The notes beneath the pieces were generated by a model, which saw only the letters and a program-made list of their open reading frames with translations, was not told where the DNA came from and ran no database searches. Position numbers and translations under genes: made by a program. Of a stretch of DNA of 64,000 nt, positions 20,885-29,929 are shown piece by piece. Position 1 is the stretch's first letter; every line of letters begins with the position of its first letter. Source of the DNA: Hyphomicrobium_A sp963759735 (GTDB lineage: Bacteria > Pseudomonadota > Alphaproteobacteria > Rhizobiales > Hyphomicrobiaceae); contig CAVXAF010000003.1 in assembly GCA_963759735.1 (NCBI GenBank), positions 1 to 64,000 on the forward strand. The letters are read 5' to 3'.

Positions 20885-21266
20885 CGACAAATATTTCGCT
20901 GCCCGCCAAGCTGGTATTAGCAGCGATTGGCATTTATCCGCGCGCCACAGGGCCGGTTAGCACTGAAAAGCCTATCCGCGCCACGGCGCGCCAGGTCTGG
21001 CCACTGGATGCGGTGGGTATGGTCTGGTAGCGCGAGAAGTGGCCCGGTCAACAACGCTGCGTTGCGCCTGCGACATAGGTCCGGTGCAACATTGTTGCTT
21101 GTGCCGGCGTATAGTGGATCACAGGTGCGGCACACCAGAACCGACGGAAATCGGTGGCTCGCGCGTTGAGTATCACGGGGTAACCCGATGGCAGTAATGC
21201 TAGAGGAAACCCCGCGTCATCTAAGAGAGGGACCGCCCCTTGGCACTAGGGCGGCTGGTAAAGATC
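20885..21266 (+). other. 380-bp leader/promoter region of rpoH
   Basis: No protein or RNA gene is recognisable. The length is unusual for this compact part of the window and should hold the rpoH promoter and 5' untranslated region. No convincing heat-shock promoter (CTTG...CYTAT) or thermometer hairpin could be fixed by eye. An in-frame TTG at 21240 lies upstream of the preferred rpoH ATG. Confidence 0.4.
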
Positions 21267-22154
21267 ATGGCGACCAAACTTCCGACCATTGCGCATGGCT
21301 CGTTGGGCCTATCCCGCTATCTGGAAGAAATCCGTAAGTTTCCGATGCTGGAGCCCGGTGAAGAATTCATGCTGGCCAAACGCTGGCAGCAGCACACCGA
21401 CCAAGCCGCAGCCGAGAAGCTCGTGACGTCGCATCTGCGCCTCGTCGCGCGCATCGCAATGGGCTATCGCGGCTATGGGCTGCCGATCGGCGAGGTGATC
21501 TCCGAGGGCAACGTCGGCCTGATGCAGGCGGTCAAGCGCTTCGATCCCGACAAGGGCTTCCGTCTCGCCACTTACGCGATGTGGTGGATCCGCGCCTCGA
21601 TCCAGGAGTACATCCTGCGTTCTTGGAGCCTCGTGAAAATGGGCACCACGGCGGCGCAGAAGAAGCTGTTCTTCAACTTGCGGCGCGCCAAGAGCCAGCT
21701 GCAGGCGCTGGATGACGGCGATCTGCGTCCCGATCAGGTGCAAACCATCGCGCGCAAGTTCGGCGTCAGCGAGAATGACGTCATCTCGATGAACCGCAGG
21801 CTTGGCGGCGACGCCTCGCTCAATGCGCCGGTGCGCGCCGACAGCGAAGCTGGCGAGTGGCAGGACTGGCTCGCCGACGATCAGCCGACGCAGGAAGATA
21901 CGCTTGGCGAGTCGCAGGAGTTCGACCAGCGCAAGAACTACCTGTCGAGCGCGCTAGCCTCGCTCAACGAGCGCGAGCGGCGCATTTTCGAAGCGCGGCG
22001 CCTGACCGATCAGCCCGCAACGCTCGAAGATCTGTCGACCGAGTTCGGCGTGTCGCGCGAGCGCATTCGGCAGATCGAGGTTCGCGCCTTCGAGAAGGTG
22101 CAGAAGGCCGTGCAGTCGGCCGCGCAGACCGACGACGCGGGCCGCTTGCACTGA
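21267..22154 (+). CDS. rpoH: RNA polymerase sigma-32 (heat-shock) factor RpoH
   Basis: A 295-residue group 3 sigma factor directing RNA polymerase to heat-shock promoters. Region 2 reads VTSHLRLVARIAMGYRGYG and RFDPDKGFRLATYAMWWIRA. The RpoH box QKKLFFNLRR, diagnostic for sigma-32 and absent from housekeeping sigma factors, follows. Region 4 ends with the helix-turn-helix TLEDLSTEFGVSRERIRQIE. ATG 21267 (MATKLPTIAHGSLG) is the expected start. RpoH would be expected to drive groES-groEL in the same window, although the promoter upstream of groES looks more like a housekeeping promoter with a HrcA operator. Confidence 0.96.
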   Translation: MATKLPTIAHGSLGLSRYLEEIRKFPMLEPGEEFMLAKRWQQHTDQAAAEKLVTSHLRLVARIAMGYRGYGLPIGEVISEGNVGLMQAVKRFDPDKGFRLATYAMWWIRASIQEYILRSWSLVKMGTTAAQKKLFFNLRRAKSQLQALDDGDLRPDQVQTIARKFGVSENDVISMNRRLGGDASLNAPVRADSEAGEWQDWLADDQPTQEDTLGESQEFDQRKNYLSSALASLNERERRIFEARRLTDQPATLEDLSTEFGVSRERIRQIEVRAFEKVQKAVQSAAQTDDAGRLH

Positions 22155-22178
22155 TCCGAAGATGAGCCGAGAGACATG

Positions 22179-22202
22179 CGGCGCCGCGTTACTGCGGCGC
22201 CG
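22179..22202. terminator. GC-rich hairpin between rpoH and the convergent secreted-protein gene
   Basis: Arms CGGCGCCGC and GCGGCGCCG are perfectly complementary around the loop GTTACT, followed on the plus strand by TTACTTT. It sits 24 bp after the rpoH stop and overlaps the last codons of the convergent gene, so it probably ends rpoH transcription. Confidence 0.55.
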
Positions 22203-23448
22203 TTACTTTGAGTCCGCTCACCGACCAGGTATCGCCGCGCTTGCTCTGCGCCGATGCCGCCAGCATGCCGAGATAGCTGGGTCCGCGCGGCGGCTCGCCC
22301 CGGAAGCTGCCCGCCGGCGTGCCGTTGATGGCGACCTCCACCTGCGGCCCCTTGATGGTCACCCTCAACGTATTCTTGGCGTTGGCGCCGCTCTTGATGG
22401 CGCCGACCTTGGTCCACTCGACCGGGCGTTTGGCTACCGCCTTGCCGTCGACTATGCGCGCCACGGTGAAGTAGCCGTTCGGCGCCAACACCGCCTGATA
22501 ATAGTTGCGGCTGTCCTGCACCCAGAACACGAGGCCTGCGTAACTGGCGGTCGGATCGGTCGTCACCTTGCCGAGCTCGACGCTGGCGCAGGCATCCATG
22601 TCGCCGAAGACGAACACCCGGTTCCAGCGTAGCGCCGGGGTACCTGGAGCCGGGGTGAACACCGCGTTCCCGCCAGCGATGGCGAACTCGCTATCTCGTG
22701 TGCCCCAACCGGCGTCGTGCGTGGCGAACGCATCGTCGAAGAGAACCTTGCCAGTACCGCAGTTTGACGGCGCAGCTGCGATGGCGCCCGTGACATCGTT
22801 TGCGGCGACAGTCGCCGGCGACGGAGCGGTCGTAACCTTGAAGTCTGAGAAGCGCCAGGTATCGACGGCGGACGGCGCCGACGACGCAACCAGTCCGACA
22901 TGGCTCTTGCCGTCCGGCGCCTGACCGCGGAAGCGCGCCACCTCGGTATCGTTGATGCGCACGATGACGTTCTGCCCTTCGATGGCAACGCGCAGCGTGT
23001 TGATATCGTTGGCGCCCAGCTTGAGCGCGCTCGTCTGCATCCAGTTGACCGGCGGCGTCGGCACGATGCGTCCGGCCACCTTGCGAGCAACCGTGAACAT
23101 GCCGTTGGGCGAGACGACCGCCTGATAGAAATTGTCCTTATCGGTGACCCAGAACAGCATCCCAGCGTAGCTGCGCGTGGCATCGGCGGTGGTTGCCGGC
23201 ATGGCGATGGAGACGCAGGCTTCGAGGTCGGTCAGTTCGGCGCCGGCATTCCACCGCGCCGTCTGCGTACCGACTTGCGGAGTAAGCACCGCGGTGCTGC
23301 CCTGCGGCTGGAACTGCACATCGGCATCACCCCAACCATCGGCCCCTGTCTTGAAGTCGCCCGAGATGACGACCGAGGGTCCGCTGCAGGCCATGGCCGG
23401 CGTCGCCAGCAGAAGTGCAGCCAAGGCGACGAGAGGAATGGGGCGCAT
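22189..23448 (-). CDS. secreted protein with two tandem beta-sandwich (lectin/glucanase-like) repeats
   Basis: A 419-residue exported protein: Sec signal MRPIPLVALAALLLATPAMA with cleavage before CSGPS, then two homologous domains of about 190 residues each (about 25-210 and 230-418). Each repeat carries the same landmarks: TGADGWGD versus HDAGWGTRD, SYAGMLFWVTDKDNFYQAVV versus SYAGLVFWVQDSRNYYQAVL, PNGMFTVARK versus PNGYFTVARI, and a late DTWRFSDFKV versus DTWSVSGLKV. The pattern resembles concanavalin A-like domains of the DUF1080/family 16 type, which bind or cut carbohydrate, but no glycosidase catalytic pair is evident. A binding or structural role in the periplasm or at the cell surface is inference. 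Confidence 0.75.
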   Translation of the reverse strand: MRPIPLVALAALLLATPAMACSGPSVVISGDFKTGADGWGDADVQFQPQGSTAVLTPQVGTQTARWNAGAELTDLEACVSIAMPATTADATRSYAGMLFWVTDKDNFYQAVVSPNGMFTVARKVAGRIVPTPPVNWMQTSALKLGANDINTLRVAIEGQNVIVRINDTEVARFRGQAPDGKSHVGLVASSAPSAVDTWRFSDFKVTTAPSPATVAANDVTGAIAAAPSNCGTGKVLFDDAFATHDAGWGTRDSEFAIAGGNAVFTPAPGTPALRWNRVFVFGDMDACASVELGKVTTDPTASYAGLVFWVQDSRNYYQAVLAPNGYFTVARIVDGKAVAKRPVEWTKVGAIKSGANAKNTLRVTIKGPQVEVAINGTPAGSFRGEPPRGPSYLGMLAASAQSKRGDTWSVSGLKVTAPQ

Positions 23449-24160
23449 AGGATCCTCGGGGCTAGCAATTCGGTGTAGCTGCAGTATGCCGCATAAAGCG
23501 GAGCGTGGTGGCCCTCAGAAGCTGCTTTTTTGCTCCTATGCAACACCCCCGCGCATGCAACATTAATTTGCGACACCATACCCCTCGTACCTGTGGTCGA
23601 ATCACATACTCTCCATTGCTGAGGGGGCCGACCTCTCACGGCTCCGCTCAGGAGCTAAGAGTGCGCGTCAGAGAAGGAGGGCCAACGCCCTTGGACTCTC
23701 TGTGCAAGGACTGTCTAACGACTGGCACTATGGGCCGGTCAGATGCGTGGCGGGCATGGATGGGGCCGCCCCAGGGAGCATCTGCCGGTTCTATACGTCG
23801 GCCTCTGCCGAGCCCCGTCCGCGACCGCCACAAACTCCTGCAATCCCCGACGACCGCTGTTCAGCAACCGCGCCTGTCCCGGCCGGTTACCTGGCGTGTG
23901 GCGAGCGTCGGCCGCTTTAATCTGGATTGTTCGAGGCTGCGGCATACACTGGAAGATGGAGTGGCAAATGCTGAAGCGCCTTCATCACGCGAAGGTCCCA
24001 CACACCGTATCTTCTCGTTCGTGCGTCGCACGTTCGCTTCGGCTTGAACTCGAATGGTTTAGGATTCTCCTCTGGCGCCAAAAACAGATGCGTCCTCCGA
24101 GTAGGAGTTGACGGGGGTTTAGCCGAGAAGGGTGTGCGACCTGACTTGGCCACGCAATAG
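23449..24160. other. about 700 bp with no supported gene
   Basis: Short frames exist on both strands, but all show low third-position GC and no recognisable motifs, unlike the neighbours. No tRNA, SRP RNA or obvious repeat was found. The sequence is visibly less GC-rich than the flanking genes. It could hold a non-coding RNA; nothing firm can be said. Confidence 0.4.
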
Positions 24161-24190
24161 AAAGAGGCCGGTCCCCCAGGACCGGCCTTT
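24161..24190. terminator. strong hairpin terminator after the amidase gene
   Basis: AGGCCGGTCC and GGACCGGCCT form a perfect 10-bp stem with the loop CCCA (24165-24188). It lies 26 bp beyond the stop codon of the minus-strand amidase gene; reading that way it is followed by CTTTCT. On the plus strand it is followed by TT, so it may work in both directions. Confidence 0.75.
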
Positions 24191-24214
24191 CGCGTTTCGG
24201 CCCTGCGCGCAGCC

Positions 24215-25561
24215 CTACATGGGCAACTGCGCCACCTGGTTCGAGAAGTAGTTGTCGATGGCCGACATGATGGAGTCGGTGACCTTGTTGCGCCAAGCGT
24301 CGGACTGCAGGTTCGCCGCGTCCTGCTTGTTGGTCACGTAGGCTAGTTCGATGAGCACCGACGGGAACTGCGCGGTTTTGAGAACGCGGAACGAGGCCTG
24401 CTGATCGGGCTTGGTCCGCATCGCGGTGCTGGCGCCCATGGTCTCGATGACGGTGCGGGCAAACACGCTGGTGCGGTCGTGGGTGGCATCGACCTCGCGC
24501 CCGGCGAGATCGGAGAGAATGTCTTTGACGAGGTCGACGTCATCGGAACCGGCCTTCTTGACCTTTTCGACTTCGGTCTTCGAAAGTGCGCCTCCGGCAA
24601 CATCGTCACGCGTCGAGCGGCGCAGGCTTTGCGCCACGGAATCGCGCAGCGAATAGATGGTGGCGCCGCTGGCCGTGCTGCCGGTGTCGGCGTAGTCGCA
24701 ATGCACGGCAATGAACAGGGCGGCGTTGTGCTTCTCACCGAAGGCGACGCGATCGCCGAGCGGAATGAACACATCCTCCTCGCGCGTCATCAGAACTTTG
24801 TAACGGCCCGTTGCATTGAGCTTACGGGCGAGGATGTGACTGAAAGCGAGCGTGATGTCTTTTTCGACGGCGCCGTTCTTCATAGCGCCAGAGTCATGCC
24901 CACCGTGCCCCGGATCGATGACGATGACCTGCTTGAAGGCCCGTTGCGCCAGCACTTCCGGCGATACAGCCGGACGCGGCAGTGGCGGCTGCAGTCCGGC
25001 ACCGCCCAGCGCGAACGGCGGCGGCGAGATAGCCGCGGTCGCGGCGACCTGCCGCTTTGCGGAGGGCGAGATGCTGGCAGTCATGGGAATTGACGGAGCG
25101 ATCTCTACGACGAGACGCTCGTCACGACCGCTGGCCGCCTTCTCGATACGCGCGCTCGACACAATAACCGGCTCGGTGACGTAGATGATGATGCGCGAGC
25201 GATCGGTGCCGGAGAGCCCTGCCTGGAAGGACTTTATGAGTTCGACCGGCGCATTCTTGGGCTGCTCTGGTAGGCGCAGCTTGGTTTCGTCGATCTGTAC
25301 GACGACCCGATTGGGGTCGCGCAGCGAGAACACCTCGAATTCGGCGGTCTTGGGCAGGCCGATGACGAAGCGCGTGCGCTGCTGAGGCGCGGCAGCGGCT
25401 GCCGTATCGGAGGACCCGCCCCCGAAAAGGCTGTCCGCACCCCGTAAGAGGTTCTGGGCGCCGTCGAATAGGTTTTGTGCCTGTAGCGGCGAGGCCGCGC
25501 ACAGAAAGGCAGACACGAGGAAGATACCGCAGCGCAAGCGCCACGGAGTGCCGTGAACCAT
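24215..25561 (-). CDS. amiC: N-acetylmuramoyl-L-alanine amidase (AMIN + Amidase_3)
   Basis: A 448-residue exported cell-wall hydrolase that cuts the amide between N-acetylmuramic acid and L-alanine, normally during daughter-cell separation. Signal peptide at residues about 10-28; AMIN domain about 60-150 (RFVIGLPKTAEFEVFSLRDP, a septum/envelope targeting domain); catalytic Amidase_3 domain about 215-445. The zinc ligands and catalytic Glu are visible: VIDPGHGGHDSGA (His), AVEKDITL (Glu), FIAVHCDYAD (His) and VLIELAYVTN (Glu). The usual HADA motif reads HCDY. The gene is single with its own terminator. An AmiC-like role is inferred from domain order. Confidence 0.92.
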   Translation of the reverse strand: MVHGTPWRLRCGIFLVSAFLCAASPLQAQNLFDGAQNLLRGADSLFGGGSSDTAAAAAPQQRTRFVIGLPKTAEFEVFSLRDPNRVVVQIDETKLRLPEQPKNAPVELIKSFQAGLSGTDRSRIIIYVTEPVIVSSARIEKAASGRDERLVVEIAPSIPMTASISPSAKRQVAATAAISPPPFALGGAGLQPPLPRPAVSPEVLAQRAFKQVIVIDPGHGGHDSGAMKNGAVEKDITLAFSHILARKLNATGRYKVLMTREEDVFIPLGDRVAFGEKHNAALFIAVHCDYADTGSTASGATIYSLRDSVAQSLRRSTRDDVAGGALSKTEVEKVKKAGSDDVDLVKDILSDLAGREVDATHDRTSVFARTVIETMGASTAMRTKPDQQASFRVLKTAQFPSVLIELAYVTNKQDAANLQSDAWRNKVTDSIMSAIDNYFSNQVAQLPM

Positions 25562-25734
25562 GACGTCTGACCCCCGTCTACGCGGTACAAATCAAGTGGA
25601 AAGGACAGTCAGGTTTGCCTGAGATGATGGCGTTTTGCAGTCCGCCTTCAGACATTGTTAGGGTTATCGTCCCGTAACCCTTAAAACTTCGCTAACGACG
25701 AAGTTGCACATGCAGGGGGCCAAGCAGCGGCGGG

Positions 25735-26187
25735 CTAGCGCCATCGATCGGCGGCGCGGTCGTCCTCAGTACGCGCCTCAACCCACGCGCTGTCGCCTTC
25801 CAGTGTCGTTTCCTTCTTCCAAAACGGGGCCTTGGTCTTCAGATAGTCCATGAGAAAACCGGCGCCCTCGAAGGCGGCCTGCCGATGTGAGGCGGCGGCG
25901 ATGACGAGAACGATATTGTCGCCGGGGCGCAGTTCTCCGACCCGGTGAATGATCAGCGCGGCCTGCAGGGACCAACGCGCGACCGCCTCCGCCTCGATGC
26001 GCGCCAGTTCGGCCTCGGTCATGTCGGGATAGTGCTCAAGCGCCAGCGTGGCGATCTGCCGGCCATCGTCGTCGCCCCGCACGCGCCCCGTGAAGGTGAC
26101 GATGGCGCCGATATCGCTGCGCCCGCCGAGCAACCGCTGGATTTCCGCTGAAACGTCGAAATCTTCGTGTTGCACGCGCACGGACAT
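25735..26187 (-). CDS. moaE: molybdopterin synthase large subunit MoaE
   Basis: A 150-residue catalytic subunit of molybdopterin synthase, which adds two sulfurs, carried on MoaD, to precursor Z (cyclic pyranopterin monophosphate). Family blocks are GAIVTFTGRVRGDD, LALEHYPDMTEAELARI, HRVGELRPGDNIVLV, ASHRQAAFEGAGFLMDYLKT and APFWKKET with the catalytic lysine. The start ATG 26187 is four bases after the moaD stop, so the two genes are translationally coupled. The product is needed for the Mo-dependent formate dehydrogenase at 43.6 kb. Confidence 0.95.
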   Translation of the reverse strand: MSVRVQHEDFDVSAEIQRLLGGRSDIGAIVTFTGRVRGDDDGRQIATLALEHYPDMTEAELARIEAEAVARWSLQAALIIHRVGELRPGDNIVLVIAAASHRQAAFEGAGFLMDYLKTKAPFWKKETTLEGDSAWVEARTEDDRAADRWR

Positions 26188-26191
26188 GGCA

Positions 26192-26464
26192 TCAGCCTCC
26201 GGTGACGGGCGGAAAGAAGGCGATTTCGCGCGCCCCGCCCAGTGCGGTCGATGGCTTGACGTGCACCTTATCGAGGGCCGTGCGGATGACCTGCGGGCGG
26301 GCAAACGCATCGGCGTATTGCGGTCCGCGCTCCTTCAGCCAGTCGACCAGTTCGGCAACCGTCGTCACGCCGGCGGGGAGCTCGACGTCTTCGCCGCCGC
26401 AGCCGACCTTCTCGCGGACCCAAGCGAAATAGACGAGCCGCACGCTGCGCGTTGCTGCGTCCAT
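26192..26464 (-). CDS. moaD: molybdopterin synthase sulfur carrier subunit MoaD
   Basis: A 90-residue ubiquitin-like protein ending in the required di-glycine (FFPPVTGG), whose C-terminal thiocarboxylate donates sulfur in molybdopterin synthesis. It begins MDAATRSVRLVYFAWVREKV, with the family core VAELVDWLKERGPQY. ATG 26464 is preferred over 26479 because GTGAGG precedes it at good spacing. It lies between pgsA and moaE on the same strand, the usual Hyphomicrobiales order. Confidence 0.94.
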   Translation of the reverse strand: MDAATRSVRLVYFAWVREKVGCGGEDVELPAGVTTVAELVDWLKERGPQYADAFARPQVIRTALDKVHVKPSTALGGAREIAFFPPVTGG

Positions 26465-26520
26465 GTTTGCCTCACCCATGGGCGTTCAGAATAGGGGCGT
26501 CTTGAATGGTGGCGACCAGA

Positions 26521-27111
26521 CTAGCGCCCCATGGCATGCACGATGCCGGCCTTCAGGTAATCATAGCCGGTCCACAGCGTCAGCAGCGCGGCGATCCACA
26601 GGATCACCATGCCGCCGATCATGATGCCAGGGAAGATCTTCTCAGCCGCCGGACCCGCCAACAGCACGCCGAGCGCGATCATCTGCATCGTCGTCTTCCA
26701 CTTGGCGAGCTGCGTGACGTGGATCTTGACGTTGAGCTCGGCCAGGAACTCGCGCAGGCCCGACACCAGTATCTCGCGGCACAGGATGATGATCGCGGCC
26801 CAGATCGACCAGCCACTGATCGTGCCGTCCTGTACCAGCATCATCAGCACCGCACCGACGAGTAGCTTGTCGGCGATGGGATCGAGCATTCGTCCGAGCG
26901 TCGATTGCTGCTCCCAGATGCGTGCCAGATAGCCGTCCAGCCAATCGGTCAGGCCGGCAAATACGAACAGCGAGAACGCCGACCAGCGCGCCACGTCTCC
27001 TCGCAGGAAAAATAGACAGGCTACCAGCGCCGGAACGGCCGCGATGCGAACGTACGTCAGCACGTTCGGCAGGCTCATCGGCATAGCGCGAGAGGCGGCG
27101 GTTTGTTCCAT
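26521..27111 (-). CDS. pgsA: CDP-diacylglycerol--glycerol-3-phosphate 3-phosphatidyltransferase
   Basis: A 196-residue inner-membrane enzyme making phosphatidylglycerol phosphate, the committed step to phosphatidylglycerol and cardiolipin. The CDP-alcohol phosphotransferase signature D-G-x2-A-R-x8-G-x3-D-x3-D is complete: DWLDGYLARIW ... LGRMLDPIADKL. Several hydrophobic helices follow (VGAVLMMLVQDG, WSIWAAIIILCREILV, IGGMVILWIAALLTLW). ATG 27111 is preceded by AGAGG and gives MEQTAASRAMPMSLPN. It is the first gene of a pgsA-moaD-moaE run. Confidence 0.95.
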   Translation of the reverse strand: MEQTAASRAMPMSLPNVLTYVRIAAVPALVACLFFLRGDVARWSAFSLFVFAGLTDWLDGYLARIWEQQSTLGRMLDPIADKLLVGAVLMMLVQDGTISGWSIWAAIIILCREILVSGLREFLAELNVKIHVTQLAKWKTTMQMIALGVLLAGPAAEKIFPGIMIGGMVILWIAALLTLWTGYDYLKAGIVHAMGR

Positions 27112-27191
27112 CAGCCTCTGGTACACCATCCCGGCGATGGTCCGTCAATGGCGCACGTAGGCAACGGCAATTAGCCCCGCCGATAGCTGCT

Positions 27192-28415
27192 TCAGTGGCA
27201 CACGCTGTGGCTCGACCGACGGACTTTCAAGTCGAGATGGAAGTGGTCGCGGTGGGCCTCGTTGGCCTCCGGGCCAAGGACTGTCGCGAACTGCGCGCAC
27301 GAACTCGCGTGCACGCGCTTCAGGAACGCGGCTTCTTTGGTCGTGGCCGGCTTAACCTCTATGCTTCCAGTGGCGTCCTTGGCCGGCTTGGCGTCCTTTT
27401 CCTCCGGCTTGAGAACGATCTTCTGCACCCGGCCCTTCTGCTTGGACTCGGCCTTCTTTCCGGCCTCCTCTATGGATGGCGTGGCCGCCGCCGGCGGGAC
27501 GTCGCCGTCCTTGGGTTTGGCAACCGTGTCCTTGGCGGCCAACAGCTTGTCGGCTGCTCTCTTCTTTGCGGCGACAATGTCGCGCTCGGTAGCGCCCCAC
27601 CCCTTTGCGACGGTGATCGTCCGCCCGTCGGCGGTGACGAAGGCGGCCACGTCGATGGCGTTGCCGGTCGCGTGTTCGCTCAATGTCAGCTTCGGGTTGT
27701 TGTAGATGTTGCGGCACGAATAAGAACCCGAGCCGAGAATTCTAACGATGCGCGAGCCTAGCGCCTCTTGAGCGGTAGGCTGCAGCACCTTGTCGACCCA
27801 TTCGCCCATAGCGGCCGCGAGGCGGCAGTTCATGGTCGGGGCCGGGGTGAATTCGACTTTGTCCTTGCCGCCAGCACTGCGCAGCGCCAGCGGAGCCGGG
27901 GTCCCGCACTGCCCATGCTTCATCGGCTGTTCCATGGCGACGTCGGATGCAGCCGGCGCCAGAAGTTGCACGCACTGGCGCAAGCCGTCGGCGATCTCCT
28001 CCGCCGTCCATACGTCCGGCGGCGCCAGGACAGCCGGGGCTCCTGGCGGAGCAACGGCCGCATTGGCTGCGGGGGTTGTTGGGGGGGCAGGCGCGACGAT
28101 GGGCGGCACAACAGCGGGCGCGGTCGGCGCCGGCGTTGCGGCGGGCGTAGGCGGGTTGGCAATCGAGGAAGGCTGCGAGGCGGCCGGACTTACGGTCGCG
28201 ATCCGCGCCGGACCTTGCTCTGGCCGCGCCACCGGCTGCGACACGGAAGGCGCAGCGGTCCGCACGGCTGGCGCGGTGGAGGATGGCGGAGCGGCCACTG
28301 GTGCGGAAAGACGCGCCGGAAGGAACGACAGCGCGACCAACCCCGCACAAGCCACGCCGGACGTCCACGCGGAAAAGCGGCTGAGCGTTTTATCGACGGA
28401 CGGAATGGTCGCCAT
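27192..28415 (-). CDS. extensin-like domain protein with Pro/Ala-rich linker
   Basis: A 407-residue exported protein. A hydrophobic segment (GVACAGLVALSFLPARLS) serves as signal or anchor, then comes a long Pro/Ala/Thr-rich low-complexity stretch (about residues 50-150), then an extensin-like C-terminal domain: VEFTPAPTMNCRLAAAMGEW, VRILGSGSYSCRNIYNNPK, LSEHATGNAIDVAAF and a final HRDHFHLDL. The His/Asp pattern (SEHATGNAID ... DHFHLD) is that of metal-binding D,D-peptidase-like folds, so a peptidoglycan role is possible but inferred. A Lys/Glu-rich insert of about 70 residues splits the domain. ATG 28415 is chosen because it opens directly before the hydrophobic segment; the frame extends further upstream. 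Confidence 0.8.
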   Translation of the reverse strand: MATIPSVDKTLSRFSAWTSGVACAGLVALSFLPARLSAPVAAPPSSTAPAVRTAAPSVSQPVARPEQGPARIATVSPAASQPSSIANPPTPAATPAPTAPAVVPPIVAPAPPTTPAANAAVAPPGAPAVLAPPDVWTAEEIADGLRQCVQLLAPAASDVAMEQPMKHGQCGTPAPLALRSAGGKDKVEFTPAPTMNCRLAAAMGEWVDKVLQPTAQEALGSRIVRILGSGSYSCRNIYNNPKLTLSEHATGNAIDVAAFVTADGRTITVAKGWGATERDIVAAKKRAADKLLAAKDTVAKPKDGDVPPAAATPSIEEAGKKAESKQKGRVQKIVLKPEEKDAKPAKDATGSIEVKPATTKEAAFLKRVHASSCAQFATVLGPEANEAHRDHFHLDLKVRRSSHSVCH

Positions 28416-28588
28416 GCACACCTGCAGGTCGATAACTGCCAGACGGTTCGCGTGTTCCCTGCCGCAAGCATCGGCGCGGAGCGCGGCAAAAATGCGATTG
28501 CATTCTACGATGCGGGCGTGAATGTGCGGTTGCACACTTGTCTGCGCAACAGCTTCGCATAAGTAAAACGCTGGCGCAGGAGTAGACG

Positions 28589-29464
28589 ATGGATGGATTC
28601 GAGGACGATCGCCGCAGCCTGCGTGGGAGGGCTGGCGTCGACCGGCGGGAAATGCTCGTTGCGAGCCTCGCGGTCGGCTTTGCCGCCGCCACGCACCCTG
28701 TTGCTGCCCAGACCGTTATTCATACCAACAGCGAGGGCCTCGTCGCCGGCACGGTCGCGATACCGACGGCCGATCGCGACATCCCGGCCTATCGCGCCAT
28801 GCCGGCTACGCCGGGCACATTTCCCATCGTCATCGTCGTGCAGGAAATCTTCGGCGTGCACGAGCACATCCGAGATCTGTGCCGCCGCTTGGCCAAGGAT
28901 GGCTACATGGCCATCGCGCCAGAACTCTATGTCCGGCAAGGCAGCGTCGCTGAACTGAGCAACGTGCAGGACATCATATCACAGGTCGTCTCCAAGGTGC
29001 CGGATGCGCAGGTGATGTCCGATCTCGATGCCACTGTCGCATGGGCCGGCAAATCGGGGCACGGCGACATCGCCAAGCTTGGCATGACCGGTTTCTGCTG
29101 GGGCGGCCGCATCACCTGGCTCTATGCGGCCCACAGCGCGCGGCTCAAAGCCGGCGTTGCTTGGTACGGCAAAGTCGTCGGCGAGGCATCCGCCAACACT
29201 CCGCGCCATCCCGTCGATATCGCGGCGGAGCTGAAAGCGCCGGTGCTCGGCCTCTACGGCGGAGACGACCAGGGCATCCCTGTCGAGACTGTCGAGCGCA
29301 TGCGCACAGCCTGCCAGTCAGCCGGCAAGCAATGCGAAGTCGTCATCTATCCGGAAACCCCGCACGCTTTCAACGCCGACTACCGGCCGAGCTTCCGCCC
29401 CGAGGCGGCGAAAGACGGGTGGGCACGCATGCTCGCCTTCTTTCGCGCACATGGCGTCGCCTAA
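28589..29464 (+). CDS. exported dienelactone hydrolase-family protein
   Basis: A 291-residue alpha/beta hydrolase of the dienelactone hydrolase family. The catalytic triad is intact: nucleophile Cys in GMTGFCWGGR, Asp in YGGDDQGIP, and His in ETPHAFNADYRPS. The N-terminus DRREMLVASLAVGFAAATHP resembles a twin-arginine signal ending VAAQ, so the enzyme probably acts in the periplasm, unlike the cytoplasmic catabolic enzymes. ATG 28589 follows CAGGAG at good spacing. It lies alone and divergent from the extensin-like gene. Substrate is unknown: family members open lactone or ester bonds. Confidence 0.9.
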   Translation: MDGFEDDRRSLRGRAGVDRREMLVASLAVGFAAATHPVAAQTVIHTNSEGLVAGTVAIPTADRDIPAYRAMPATPGTFPIVIVVQEIFGVHEHIRDLCRRLAKDGYMAIAPELYVRQGSVAELSNVQDIISQVVSKVPDAQVMSDLDATVAWAGKSGHGDIAKLGMTGFCWGGRITWLYAAHSARLKAGVAWYGKVVGEASANTPRHPVDIAAELKAPVLGLYGGDDQGIPVETVERMRTACQSAGKQCEVVIYPETPHAFNADYRPSFRPEAAKDGWARMLAFFRAHGVA

Positions 29465-29632
29465 TCCGATCCGCAATCGTTTCGTCACATCAGAAGCCTA
29501 GAGAGTTCTACTGCGCACAAGGGTTTGCCTGCGCGGCCTTGCAACGGGGCTGTCGTTGGCAGAAACTAGCGCTACTCGAAGCACATTAATCGCCCTGCAA
29601 AAAACAAGGGCTTCTCGGGGGAGTTTGTCGTT

Positions 29633-29854
29633 ATGCCTGAATTGCCGTTTGACCTGGCGACTGTCGATTGGCAGACCGTCGGCATCTACGCCGCCATTGC
29701 ATTCCTTGCCGCCATCGTCGGCAACATTATCGCCTTTGGAAATCGCTTTGTCGGAGCGGTCTTGACGGCGGTCTTCTTTGCCGTGTTCTACGTGGCCTGG
29801 GTATATTGGCTCGCAGCGATTGCCCTGCCGCCGGCCGGCGCACCACCCATCTGA
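29633..29854 (+). CDS. small two-helix inner-membrane protein
   Basis: A 73-residue protein, MPELPFDLATVDWQTVGIY, with two transmembrane helices (YAAIAFLAAIVGNIIAFG and VGAVLTAVFFAVFYVAWVYW) joined by a short basic turn NRF, and a Pro-rich tail. GGGGGAG precedes the ATG. I recognise no family. Composition and codon use match neighbouring genes, so a real gene is likely. Confidence 0.6.
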   Translation: MPELPFDLATVDWQTVGIYAAIAFLAAIVGNIIAFGNRFVGAVLTAVFFAVFYVAWVYWLAAIALPPAGAPPI

Positions 29855-29929
29855 CGCACGTCGCTACCGTGTTCGCGCACGTGGCCGGGGGACACAAGTT
29901 TTCCGGTCGCGATCGCGCGCGCGCCGCGC

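Noticed and set aside
23505..24153. Two small open frames (180 and 78 codons) between the lectin-like and amidase genes
   Set aside because: Third-position GC is low compared with all neighbours, and there are no ribosome-binding sites or motifs.
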